This document shows, piece after piece, positions 7,365 through 14,485 of a stretch of DNA of 44,772 nucleotides. The stretch covers positions 1-44,772 of the forward strand of contig JANXMB010000015.1 of NCBI GenBank assembly GCA_025354865.1, in the 5' to 3' direction. Origin of the DNA: Acetobacteraceae bacterium (GTDB lineage Bacteria > Pseudomonadota > Alphaproteobacteria > Acetobacterales > Acetobacteraceae). Position numbers and translations under genes: made by a program. Positions within the stretch are counted from its first letter, which is position 1, and each line of letters opens with the position of its first letter. The notes beneath the pieces were generated by a model. The model did not search any database, was not told the origin of the DNA, and was given only the letters and a program-made list of their open reading frames with translations.

Positions 7365-8471
7365 ATGGAGCCCTTCGCTCTGCTCCGGATCGTCACGACC
7401 TGGAGACGGTTTTTCGACTTTGCTGCTGCGGTCCCCGCTCCAGGAGACTGGTTCAGGTTAGAGATTGCGCCCACAGGTGAAGGACTGCCGACTTGGCATT
7501 CTCAGCTCGGCTCAGGTGGATACACAAGCCATTCGCGGGGTGTGACAGTACGTGCCCAGAGGCTGGCCTCTGACGACGACGACCCAAAGTTGCCTTCACC
7601 TAAGAGCGTTGGCGCTGCTGCGGCGCCGGTACTCAGACTCCCTAAGCACATCGATGATATTTGTCGGCTTCCGTCTGTACCCGCGAGCATCGACGCCATC
7701 CAGGCGGCGGTCTGCGGTATTGTCCGGCCGGCCTCTATCGTGGTTCGTGACGTCGGACAGGCGAGTTTCTCGACCATTTATGATGACAAAGGGGCGCCAC
7801 TTCTTCATTTCGATGTTGGGTTTCCAACATCATTCAATCGGCGCACCTTCCCGAAGGCACTCGACGTGTCATCGCTCCACTGCCGAGGCAAGAATCCGGT
7901 CGTGATTCTTTCGCATTGGGATTGGGACCACCTTCATGCAGTACAATCATTGCCAAGCCTCCTCGATTCCAAATGGATCGTACCAAGCCAGCGTATTGGG
8001 CCAGGTGCAGCTCGGCAGGCTCTGGCGCTTACGGCTAGAAATAATTTATTGGTTTGGCCGGCGAATAGTCAGCTCGCTTATTCTGGCGGCACGATCATGC
8101 AGTGCGTAGGCTCGCCGACCAGCACAAACGATACCGGCCTCGCGCTGTACACGCGGCTCACGAGCGGTAAAACCGTGCTACTGACAGGAGATAGCGACTA
8201 TCAGTTCTTACCATCCGCTTGCACTTCGCTGGGGCCGGTCAATTACCTAATTGCTACACACCACGGAGCCCGCTTCAAGTCGCCGGTCTCTGCGATCCCG
8301 AGACCGCTTGGCTCCGAGTGCACACTGGTGGTCTCGTACGGCACAGACAACGTGTACCGCCATCCGCATGCCGATGCGCTTTGCCGACATTATGCAGCTG
8401 GGTGGACAAACGTGCTCTCAACAGCTGGGAGGCAAGGTATCCTGCGCCGTGGCGACCGCCAGCTGCAATAG
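7365..8471 (+). CDS. ComEC-like metallo-beta-lactamase-fold hydrolase (N-terminus uncertain)
   Basis: 368 aa from the first in-frame ATG. The C-terminal two thirds match the ComEC/Rec2 type of MBL domain: DVGQ at residues 129-132, HFDVG at 148-152, the metal motif SHWDWDH at 183-189, TGDSD at 274-278, THHG at 298-301, SYGTDNVYRHPH at 324-335. There are no membrane segments, so this is a free-standing domain, not a DNA uptake channel. Such soluble domains occur in conflict and defence-type gene sets and are thought to cleave nucleic acids or other phosphodiesters (family knowledge; function here unproven). The frame stays open back to 7077 with no ATG, GTG or TTG, and upstream residues such as RISRIDELSQSLHQRVSFE look coding, so the start may be lost or lie across a frameshift. 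No partner gene is next to it. Confidence 0.75.
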   Translation: MEPFALLRIVTTWRRFFDFAAAVPAPGDWFRLEIAPTGEGLPTWHSQLGSGGYTSHSRGVTVRAQRLASDDDDPKLPSPKSVGAAAAPVLRLPKHIDDICRLPSVPASIDAIQAAVCGIVRPASIVVRDVGQASFSTIYDDKGAPLLHFDVGFPTSFNRRTFPKALDVSSLHCRGKNPVVILSHWDWDHLHAVQSLPSLLDSKWIVPSQRIGPGAARQALALTARNNLLVWPANSQLAYSGGTIMQCVGSPTSTNDTGLALYTRLTSGKTVLLTGDSDYQFLPSACTSLGPVNYLIATHHGARFKSPVSAIPRPLGSECTLVVSYGTDNVYRHPHADALCRHYAAGWTNVLSTAGRQGILRRGDRQLQ

Positions 8472-8673
8472 GATAAGCTTTAGGCTAATCCGAGCTGCAT
8501 ATGCGAGAGAGCAATCGAGCCGGTGGCACCTGTACAAAAAGACCATACTACTGGTCCCCCCGCCATCCCCAATTCGATCAACCAACGATCAGCGTTTCGG
8601 ACTGCGGATTCCTGCGTGTTTTTCGTATCCGGATGATCTCGTGGCCGCCGCACCAACTAGGCTCCACACTCAA

Positions 8674-9009
8674 TCAGGTCCACCAGATCGTCAGAACTGC
8701 GAGAATAACAGTCGCGGTGAAGTTCCTCGCCAGTTTGTCGTATCGGGTGGCGACGCGTCGCCAGTCCTTGAGACGCGAGAATGCTCGTTCGATGATATTG
8801 CGTCCCTTATAAGCTTGCTCGTCGAACGGGTGGAGACTCTTTCTGGTTGGGTTCTGTTCGATGACCGGGGTCGTTTCGCGGATTTCCAGGAATGTTCTGA
8901 AGGCATTGCTGTCGTAGGCGGCGTCCGCAAGCAGGGTTCGGGCCACCGGAAGCGGTGCGATCAGATTCGCCCCGGTTTCACGCCAGGACGGTCCATCGGG
9001 ATCAAAGGT
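8674..9009 (-). pseudogene. IS5-family transposase, C-terminal remnant
   Basis: The frame from 9009 to 8674 encodes the C-terminal end of an IS5-family DDE transposase. LLADAAYDSNAF carries the second catalytic Asp, and NIIERAFSRLKDWRRVATRY contains the final Glu, followed by the usual LARNFTATVILAVLTIWW ending. The N-terminal half with the first Asp is missing: a stop (TGA at 9010-9012) ends the frame and the preceding bases are not transposase-like. I cannot identify terminal inverted repeats. It sits inside the low-GC segment and is evidence of past transposition there, not an active element. Confidence 0.82.
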
Positions 9010-9134
9010 TCAATTGCCAGCTAACTTTCATCATCCAGCCCGAACAAATTCAACATGGGTAAAGCTCCCTCATTGAGGAGTCTTGAATCGAACCCGCCGT
9101 GACCAAGGCAAGGACTAATCGGGTTTGGAGCCGT

Positions 9135-9174
9135 AGACCGCGATGACCGATCGGATACGATCGCATCGCGGTCT
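9135..9174. repeat. Perfect hairpin, possible member of the GCGAT/ATCGC palindrome family
   Basis: AGACCGCGATG (9135-9145) and CATCGCGGTCT (9164-9174) form a perfect 11-bp stem around an 18-nt loop. The arms resemble the tail hairpin at 28583-28616 (GGGCTGCGAT / ATCGCAGTCC) and its nasA counterpart. It abuts and partly overlaps the end of the right-hand small gene copy (stop at 9173-9175) and is absent at the left copy. Confidence 0.6.
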
Positions 9175-9316
9175 AATCCGCCCGGCGCGTGGCAGGCTCC
9201 GCCACGTGCACAGCGGCCGCAAGGTCCCAAATATCGACCGGGCGGAACGGCACGGTGGGATCGTTCAACAGACGATCGAGTTCTTGCAATTTCCGTTCGA
9301 GGTCGATGGCGAGCAT
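9173..9316 (-). CDS. Small conserved protein, copy 2
   Basis: 47 codons, the duplicate of the gene at 6882-7025, differing at two residues (Val27, His37). The open frame continues upstream of the chosen ATG at 9316 for about 57 codons, but similarity between the two loci ends soon after the ATG, so the short start is preferred. The family is unrecognised. This copy lies between the low-GC segment and the tRNA-Gln gene and may be the original locus, since the tRNA side is ordinary chromosome; that is inference. Confidence 0.6.
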   Translation of the reverse strand: MLAIDLERKLQELDRLLNDPTVPFRPVDIWDLAAAVHVAEPATRRAD

Positions 9317-9345
9317 GGCGGTTGTCCAACTGTGTTGCGTCGCCG
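9173..9345. repeat. Right copy of the 173-bp direct repeat
   Basis: Partner of 6882-7054, ungapped, about 94% identical. Homology starts at the stop codon of the small gene and stops about 29 bp upstream of its ATG, after which the two loci are unrelated. Confidence 0.9.
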
Positions 9346-9513
9346 GCAACACAGCAAACCGCATGCCAAATTTTCCGCGCCCCAGACCCGCAGAATGCGT
9401 CGGCGCCTGCCCTAACCGGTGCAAATTGCGATGCAAAATGCGAAACGGCGGACAGCATATGCCGCAAATGCGCCTTCCAGCGAACAATCGACCAAGGATG
9501 CAACGGGAGGAAT

Positions 9514-9587
9514 TGGCTGGGGGACCTGGATTCGAACCAAGGATGCCCGGGTCAGAGCCGAGAGTTTTACCGCTAAACTATCCCCCA
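9514..9587 (-). tRNA. tRNA-Gln (anticodon CUG)
   Basis: 74 nt folding as a full cloverleaf. The acceptor stem is TGGGGGA/TCCCCCA, discriminator G73, with encoded CCA. The D arm is GTTT-AGCGGTA-AAAC. The anticodon arm is CTCGG-CTCTGAC-CCGGG with anticodon CTG at positions 34-36. The T arm is CTTGG-TTCGAAT-CCAGG. The U1-A72 pair and G73 are identity features of glutamine tRNAs. Confidence 0.95.
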
Positions 9588-9687
9588 ACGCCGCCTGTTC
9601 GTGGCGCGGGCCGATGCAATAGCATGGCCCCCGGACCGGGGCAACATCCAATCGGTCGCCGACGCGCCCTGCCCCACACAAGCTGCG

Positions 9688-10617
9688 CTATTTCAGCAAA
9701 AACCAGATGCGGAAAAGCAGGGTCTCCAGCCAAGTTTGCCGCCGAAAAGCAGGCATGCCCAGCACCCGCAGCCGCCGGATCGGCCCGCCCGCCAGACCCC
9801 AGGCGATATACGCCAGTTGCTCCCGCTCCCGCGCACCCATCGCGCCCAAATTCGCCGACAGCGCCGCGACGAAACCGCGCAGCAGGCGCATGAACGGCTC
9901 CGGCCCGCGCCGCAGAGCGGCCAAAGCGCGACGCCAGGCGCTGCGGGGGGCGCCGACGGTGTTGGACGCGTGCTGGCGGTACAGCACCGTCGGCTCGTTG
10001 TCTGCCAGCAGCCGACCGCTATGGGCGGACACGACAATATAGCTCCACCAATCGTGCAAACTCCCTGGCGGAGCGTCCCGCTCGGCCAGCAGCCCCATCG
10101 CGGCGCGGTTCATCATCACGGTGCAGCCGGTCGCGAGGTTCTGGGTCAGCGACGCTGGGAAGCCGGGCGGGCGACGCACCCGATACGACAACGCGATCCG
10201 GCGCAGGCTGGCATCGACCAGCACCTGACGCGCGAAATAAAGCCCGGGGATCTCATCCGGCACGGTCGCGAGTTCGGCGACGCCGCGCGAGAGCTTCTCC
10301 GGCAGCCAGACATCGTCCTGGTCGGCGAAGGCCAGCACCGGTTTGCCATCGGCATAAGCCCGCCGCAACAGCCGCATGTAGCTTTCCGTTGCCCCGACGC
10401 GGACGTTTTCCTCCAGCACCACCACGCGATCCCGGCCGATACGACTGAGGAAATCCCGCATGACCTTGCGCGTGCCGTCGCGCGATCCGTCGTCGCGCCA
10501 ATACAGGACCCAATCCCGATGGGTTTGGCTCAAAAAACTGTGCAGTTGCGGGATCAGATATCGCTCGCCCTCGAACGTCGATAGCAGAATCGCGACCGTT
10601 GGCGGGGGCGCAAGCAT
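9688..10617 (-). CDS. Family 2 glycosyltransferase
   Basis: 309 aa, GT-A fold. The N-terminus VAILLSTFEGERYLIPQL is the nucleotide-sugar-binding beta strand, followed by YWRDDGSRDGTRK and the metal-binding region FADQDDVWLPEKL (DxD-like). HDWWSYIVV and VLYRQHASN are typical of rhamnosyl- and related transferases of this family. The ATG at 10617 is chosen because upstream codons overlap rfbD and read as non-coding. It is the last gene, 11 bp after rfbD, of the dTDP-L-rhamnose operon, so it probably adds rhamnose, or a neighbouring sugar, to a surface polysaccharide (inference). Confidence 0.88.
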   Translation of the reverse strand: MLAPPPTVAILLSTFEGERYLIPQLHSFLSQTHRDWVLYWRDDGSRDGTRKVMRDFLSRIGRDRVVVLEENVRVGATESYMRLLRRAYADGKPVLAFADQDDVWLPEKLSRGVAELATVPDEIPGLYFARQVLVDASLRRIALSYRVRRPPGFPASLTQNLATGCTVMMNRAAMGLLAERDAPPGSLHDWWSYIVVSAHSGRLLADNEPTVLYRQHASNTVGAPRSAWRRALAALRRGPEPFMRLLRGFVAALSANLGAMGAREREQLAYIAWGLAGGPIRRLRVLGMPAFRRQTWLETLLFRIWFLLK

Positions 10618-10628
10618 GCGGCGCCGAC

Positions 10629-11516
10629 TCAGATCCCGCCGGCGGCGAAGATCGCGGCCGTGGTGCGACGCAGACCCTGGCGCCAATGCGGCAGACGCAC
10701 ACCGAACACGTCGGCCAATCGGGTGCAATCCAGCCTGGAATCGGCCGGGCGCCGCGCCGGTGTCGGCCAATCCGCCGTCGCGATCGGCGCAATCGACGGC
10801 ACGTTCCATCCCTGGGCGGCGGCATCCTCGAACACCGCCTGGGCGAGGCCGAACCAGGTGGTGTCCCCGGTGCCCGCCGCATGGAACACGCCCGCGTATT
10901 CATCGCGCCAACCGTCCGCCATACGAGCGGCGACAATCAGCACGGCGTCGGCCAGATCGGCGGCGGCGGTCGGGCATCCCTGCTGGTCGGCGACCACGGT
11001 CAAGCGGTCGCGGGTCTTGCCCAGGGTCAGCATGGTGCGGACGAAATTCTTGCCGGTGTGGGAGTGCACCCAGGACGTGCGCAAGATCGCCGCGCGGGCA
11101 CCCGATGCCAGAACCGCCTGCTCCCCGGCCAGTTTGCTGGCGCCATAGACCCCGGTCGGCGCCACCGGATCGGCTTCGGTGTAGGCGGCGCCCTTGTTCC
11201 CGTCGAACACATAGTCGGTGGAGATATGGACGATCGGCACCCCGGCCTCAGCGCAGAGATCGGCCAGAATCGCCGGACCGTCGCGATTGGCGCGGAAGGC
11301 GGCGTCGGCGTCGGTTTCGGCCGCATCCACTGCCGTATAAGCCGCCGCATTCACCACCAACCCCGGCTGCACCGCTCGGAATGTCGCAGCAATGCTGTCC
11401 GGGCGATCGAAATCGAAGCCCGGCCGGCCCACCACCCGCACCAAGGGCGACGCCGCAGCCAAGGCGGAGGCCAATTGCCCTGCCCCGCCGGTCGCCAGGA
11501 TGGGGCGTTCAGACAT
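10629..11516 (-). CDS. rfbD: dTDP-4-dehydrorhamnose reductase
   Basis: 295 aa. Performs the last step of dTDP-L-rhamnose synthesis, NAD(P)H reduction of dTDP-4-keto-L-rhamnose. The N-terminal Rossmann loop is LATGGAGQLASAL, followed by NAAAYTAVDAAE and HISTDYVFDG. The short-chain-dehydrogenase pair Tyr124-xxx-Lys128 lies in YGASKLAGE. RTSWVHSHTGKNFVRTML and VADQQGCPT are RmlD-specific. The ATG at 11516 overlaps the end of rfbC by 8 nt. Confidence 0.95.
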   Translation of the reverse strand: MSERPILATGGAGQLASALAAASPLVRVVGRPGFDFDRPDSIAATFRAVQPGLVVNAAAYTAVDAAETDADAAFRANRDGPAILADLCAEAGVPIVHISTDYVFDGNKGAAYTEADPVAPTGVYGASKLAGEQAVLASGARAAILRTSWVHSHTGKNFVRTMLTLGKTRDRLTVVADQQGCPTAAADLADAVLIVAARMADGWRDEYAGVFHAAGTGDTTWFGLAQAVFEDAAAQGWNVPSIAPIATADWPTPARRPADSRLDCTRLADVFGVRLPHWRQGLRRTTAAIFAAGGI

Positions 11517-12066
11517 GAAACCAGGCGTCGCAATCGGCGAAGCGCGGCAGCAACTTGTCCTTGTCGGACAGGATCGCGGCACCGGGTTCGACCGGCCAGG
11601 GCACCGCCAACGTCGGATCGTCCCACACCACCCCGCGCTCCGCCGCTCGGTCGTACGGCGCGGTGACTTTATAAATAACCTCGGTTTCGGCGGTCAGGGT
11701 GCAGTATCCGTGCAGGAAGCCGGGGGGAACCCAGATTTGCGACCAGTTGTCGGCGGTGATTTCTGCCGCCGCATACTGTCCGAAACTGGGGGAGCCATGC
11801 CGCACATCGACCGCCACATCCCAGATAGCGCCGCGCACGACCCGCACCAGCTTGCCCTGGGCATTCGGCCCGATCTGCAAATGCAGCCCCCGGACCACGC
11901 CGCGTTCGGTCGAAACCGCGTGGTTGTCCTGGATGAACGGGCCGGGCACGCCGGCTTCGGCAAAACGCCCCTGGTTCCAGGTCTCGGAGAAAAAGCCGCG
12001 GGCATCGCGATGGCGCACCGGCGTCAGCACTTTGACATCGGGGATCGATAGGGAGACGACGTTCAC
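11509..12066 (-). CDS. rfbC: dTDP-4-dehydrorhamnose 3,5-epimerase
   Basis: 185 aa cupin-fold epimerase acting on dTDP-4-keto-6-deoxyglucose. RGFFSETW at residues 23-30 and RGLHLQ at 59-64 (catalytic His62) are diagnostic, with FLHGYCTL carrying the conserved aromatic residues near the active site. It begins with GTG at 12066, whose GTGA overlaps the rfbA stop by 4 nt; the frame is open further upstream only as an antisense shadow of rfbA. Middle gene of the rfbBACD cluster. Confidence 0.95.
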   Translation of the reverse strand: MNVVSLSIPDVKVLTPVRHRDARGFFSETWNQGRFAEAGVPGPFIQDNHAVSTERGVVRGLHLQIGPNAQGKLVRVVRGAIWDVAVDVRHGSPSFGQYAAAEITADNWSQIWVPPGFLHGYCTLTAETEVIYKVTAPYDRAAERGVVWDDPTLAVPWPVEPGAAILSDKDKLLPRFADCDAWFHV

Positions 12067-12938
12067 GCGTGCGCCCCCATGGCCAGATCCATCAGCACCC
12101 GGCCGAGTTCGGTCTTGCCCAACCGGCTTGCTTGTTCCTTCAACCGGTCGGCGTCGATGAAGCCCATGCGGAACGCGACCTCCTCCGGGCAGCCGACCAA
12201 CATGCCGGTGCGGGATTGGATCGTTTGCACATAGGTCGCCGCTTGCAGCAAGCTGTCCGGGGTGCCGGCATCGAGCCACGCATACCCGCGTGAGAGCTTG
12301 TCCACCATCAGCGTCCCGGCTTCGAGATAGACGCGGTTGAGGTCGGTGATTTCCAACTCGCCGCGCGCGGAGGGGGCGATGCGCGGGGCGATGTCGCTGA
12401 CCTGTTTGTCGTAGAAATAAAGGCCGGTGACCGCCCAGTTCGACTTCGGTTGCGGCGGCTTTTCGACGATCTCGGTGGCCTGCCCGTCCGCCCCGAACGA
12501 CACCACGCCATAGCGTTCGGGATCGCGGACCTGATAGGCGAAGACCGTCGCGCCGAGGGGCCGAGCGGCGGCTTCGCGCAAAAGGGCGGAGAGATGGTCG
12601 CCGTGGATGAGGTTATCGCCCAGTGCCAGCGCGCAAGCCTCCCCGCCGATCCAATCGCGCGCGATCAGGAACGCCTGCGCGATGCCGTCCGGGCTGGGCT
12701 GTTCGGCATAGGCAAAGCGCACGCCGAAGCGGCTGCCATCGCCCAGCAGGCGGCGGAACTGCGGCAGATCCTCGGGCGTGGAGATCAGCATGATGTCCTG
12801 GATGCCGGCCAGCATCAGGGTGGACAGCGGATAATACACCATCGGCTTATCGTAGACCGGCAGCAATTGCTTGGACGCGGCCATAGTCATGGGATGCAAT
12901 CGTGTGCCGGAACCCCCAGCCAGGAGAATACCTTTCAT
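12063..12938 (-). CDS. rfbA: Glucose-1-phosphate thymidylyltransferase
   Basis: 291 aa. Makes dTDP-glucose from glucose-1-phosphate and dTTP. The nucleotidyltransferase signature GGSGTRLHP at residues 8-16 and the [12 protein letters not shown] block are present, as are [12 protein letters not shown] (metal Asp), [19 protein letters not shown] and the C-terminal GRGYAW-like segment (here [15 protein letters not shown]). Length matches RmlA. It lies 37 bp after rfbB and overlaps rfbC. Confidence 0.95.
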   Translation of the reverse strand: MKGILLAGGSGTRLHPMTMAASKQLLPVYDKPMVYYPLSTLMLAGIQDIMLISTPEDLPQFRRLLGDGSRFGVRFAYAEQPSPDGIAQAFLIARDWIGGEACALALGDNLIHGDHLSALLREAAARPLGATVFAYQVRDPERYGVVSFGADGQATEIVEKPPQPKSNWAVTGLYFYDKQVSDIAPRIAPSARGELEITDLNRVYLEAGTLMVDKLSRGYAWLDAGTPDSLLQAATYVQTIQSRTGMLVGCPEEVAFRMGFIDADRLKEQASRLGKTELGRVLMDLAMGAHA

Positions 12939-12975
12939 CGAATCGAAGCCTTATCTATGATAATTGACAAAATAC

Positions 12976-14031
12976 TCATGGGGCTGTGCCCAATCTTTGT
13001 CCCGCGTAACGCGCCGCACGTAGGGCTGTCCACCACTCTTCGTGCGCCAGATACCAATCGATCGTGCGTGCCAGCCCGGTTTCGAAATCGTGCGGCGCTT
13101 TCCAGTGCAAGGCTGCCTCGGTCCGGGCGGGGTCGATCTCGTAGCGGAAGTCGTGCCCGGGGCGATCGGTCACGTAGCGGATCAGCCGCACGCGCGGGCC
13201 GGCGGGATCGGGCACCCGCGTGTCCAGATGGGCGCAGATGGCCTGCACGACCTGCAAATTGGTGCGCGGCTGCCGCCCGCCGATCGCATAGGTCGCCCCA
13301 GACTGGCCGTTTTCCAGCACCCGGACCAGCGCCTCGGCATGGTCTTCGACGAACAGCCAATCGCGGATATTGGACCCGTCGCCGTAGACCGGCAGGTCCT
13401 TGCCTTGCAAAGCATTGAGCGTGACCAGCGGGATCAATTTCTCGGGAAACTGCCACGGGCCGTAATTGTTGCAGGTGTTGCTGACGATGGTGGGCAGCCC
13501 GTAGGTGTGGTGCCACGCCCGCACCAGATGATCCGACGCCGCCTTGGTCGCCGAATAGGGGCTGCGCGGATCGTAGGATGTGGTTTCGGTGAACGGCGGA
13601 TCGCCGTGGTCGAGCGCGCCGAACACCTCATCGGTGGAGATATGATGGAAGCGGAAGGCCGCCTTTCGCGCCGCCGACAGCCCAGCGTAATGCCCCCGCG
13701 CGGCTTCGAGCATGGCGAAGGTGCCGACGACATTGGTATTCACGAAGTCGGAGGGGCCGTCGATCGACCGATCCACATGGCTCTCCGCCGCAAGGTGCAT
13801 GACCGCGTCCGGATCGTGGGTGGCGAAAATCGACCGCATGGCAGCGGCGTCGCAGATATCGGTGCGCAGCAGAATGTGGCGGCGATGGGTGCGCCCGTCC
13901 TCCAACGCGTCTTCCGAGGCGGCGTAAGTCATTTTGTCGACGTTTACGACCGTATGATCCGTCGTGCGCAACAGATGCCGCACCACGGCGGATCCGATGA
14001 ACCCGCAGCCACCGGTCAGCAAAATCTTCAT
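12976..14031 (-). CDS. rfbB: dTDP-glucose 4,6-dehydratase
   Basis: 351 aa extended short-chain dehydrogenase that converts dTDP-glucose to dTDP-4-keto-6-deoxyglucose with bound NAD+. TGGCGFIGSAVVRHL at residues 6-20 binds NAD; the active-site STDEVFG is at 132-138; the Tyr159-xxx-Lys163 pair is in SPYSATKAASDHL. RDWLFVEDHAEAL is also typical. First gene of the rhamnose operon rfbBACD-glycosyltransferase. Confidence 0.95.
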   Translation of the reverse strand: MKILLTGGCGFIGSAVVRHLLRTTDHTVVNVDKMTYAASEDALEDGRTHRRHILLRTDICDAAAMRSIFATHDPDAVMHLAAESHVDRSIDGPSDFVNTNVVGTFAMLEAARGHYAGLSAARKAAFRFHHISTDEVFGALDHGDPPFTETTSYDPRSPYSATKAASDHLVRAWHHTYGLPTIVSNTCNNYGPWQFPEKLIPLVTLNALQGKDLPVYGDGSNIRDWLFVEDHAEALVRVLENGQSGATYAIGGRQPRTNLQVVQAICAHLDTRVPDPAGPRVRLIRYVTDRPGHDFRYEIDPARTEAALHWKAPHDFETGLARTIDWYLAHEEWWTALRAARYAGQRLGTAP

Positions 14032-14107
14032 CGGGGGATGGACTTTCGTTCGGGGAACATCGCGCTCGGGGGTTTAACACTTGCGTCGGGGCCGGCTCAA
14101 TCGATCA

Positions 14108-14485
14108 TTACAGCCGCCCCAGCAACCAGCCGCCCCATGCCGCCAGCAGGCACAGCGCAACCGACGCTGCGATGTAGCCCATGGCCGGCGCGACATCGCC
14201 GGCCTGGATCAGTTCCAACGTTTGCAGGCTGAACGCCGAAAACGTGGTGAACCCGCCGCAGATGCCGGTCATCAGGAAAATGCGAACCTCGGGGTGCATC
14301 CCCATGCGCGCCGGCGTCAGCGTAATTCCCGCCACCAGCCCGATGACCGCCGATCCCAGGATGTTGATCGCCAGCGTGCCCCAGGGAAACCGAGCGCCGG
14401 TCAACGCGGTCATCGCGCCGGTCATCCAAAACCGAGCAACGCTGCCGATGGCGCCGCCGACCGCGACGGCCAGATAGGCGCCCAT
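14108..14485 (-). CDS. crcB: Fluoride ion channel CrcB/Fluc
   Basis: 125 aa with four predicted membrane segments. Small dimeric channel that exports fluoride from the cytoplasm. The family blocks GGAIGSVARFWMTG, PWGTLAINILGSAVIG and GICGGFTTFSAFSLQ (the Phe/Ser/Thr-rich pore segment) are intact. The start codon overlaps the stop of the upstream solute-binding protein gene by one base (TGATG), so translation is coupled. I see no fluoride riboswitch-like sequence in front of the pair. Confidence 0.92.
   Translation of the reverse strand: MGAYLAVAVGGAIGSVARFWMTGAMTALTGARFPWGTLAINILGSAVIGLVAGITLTPARMGMHPEVRIFLMTGICGGFTTFSAFSLQTLELIQAGDVAPAMGYIAASVALCLLAAWGGWLLGRL

Larger units (their letters stand above)
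7055..9172. other. Lower-GC insertion (candidate small genomic island) between duplicated gene copies
   Basis: About 2.1 kb with markedly lower GC (sampled lines near 48-62%) than the neighbouring genes. It holds a ComEC-like MBL protein gene with its own candidate promoter, about 200 bp (8472-8673) in which I see no gene, a truncated IS5-type transposase, and 160 bp without a recognisable gene (9010-9172). The bounding direct repeat and a tRNA-Gln gene 340 bp to the right suggest acquisition by recombination or transposition near a tRNA gene. No integrase is present, so the mechanism is inference. Confidence 0.6.

Noticed and set aside
9080-9130. tRNA-like T-loop sequence (GGTTCGATTC on the minus strand)
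   Set aside because: Flanking bases do not form the T stem or any acceptor or anticodon stem; probably chance.
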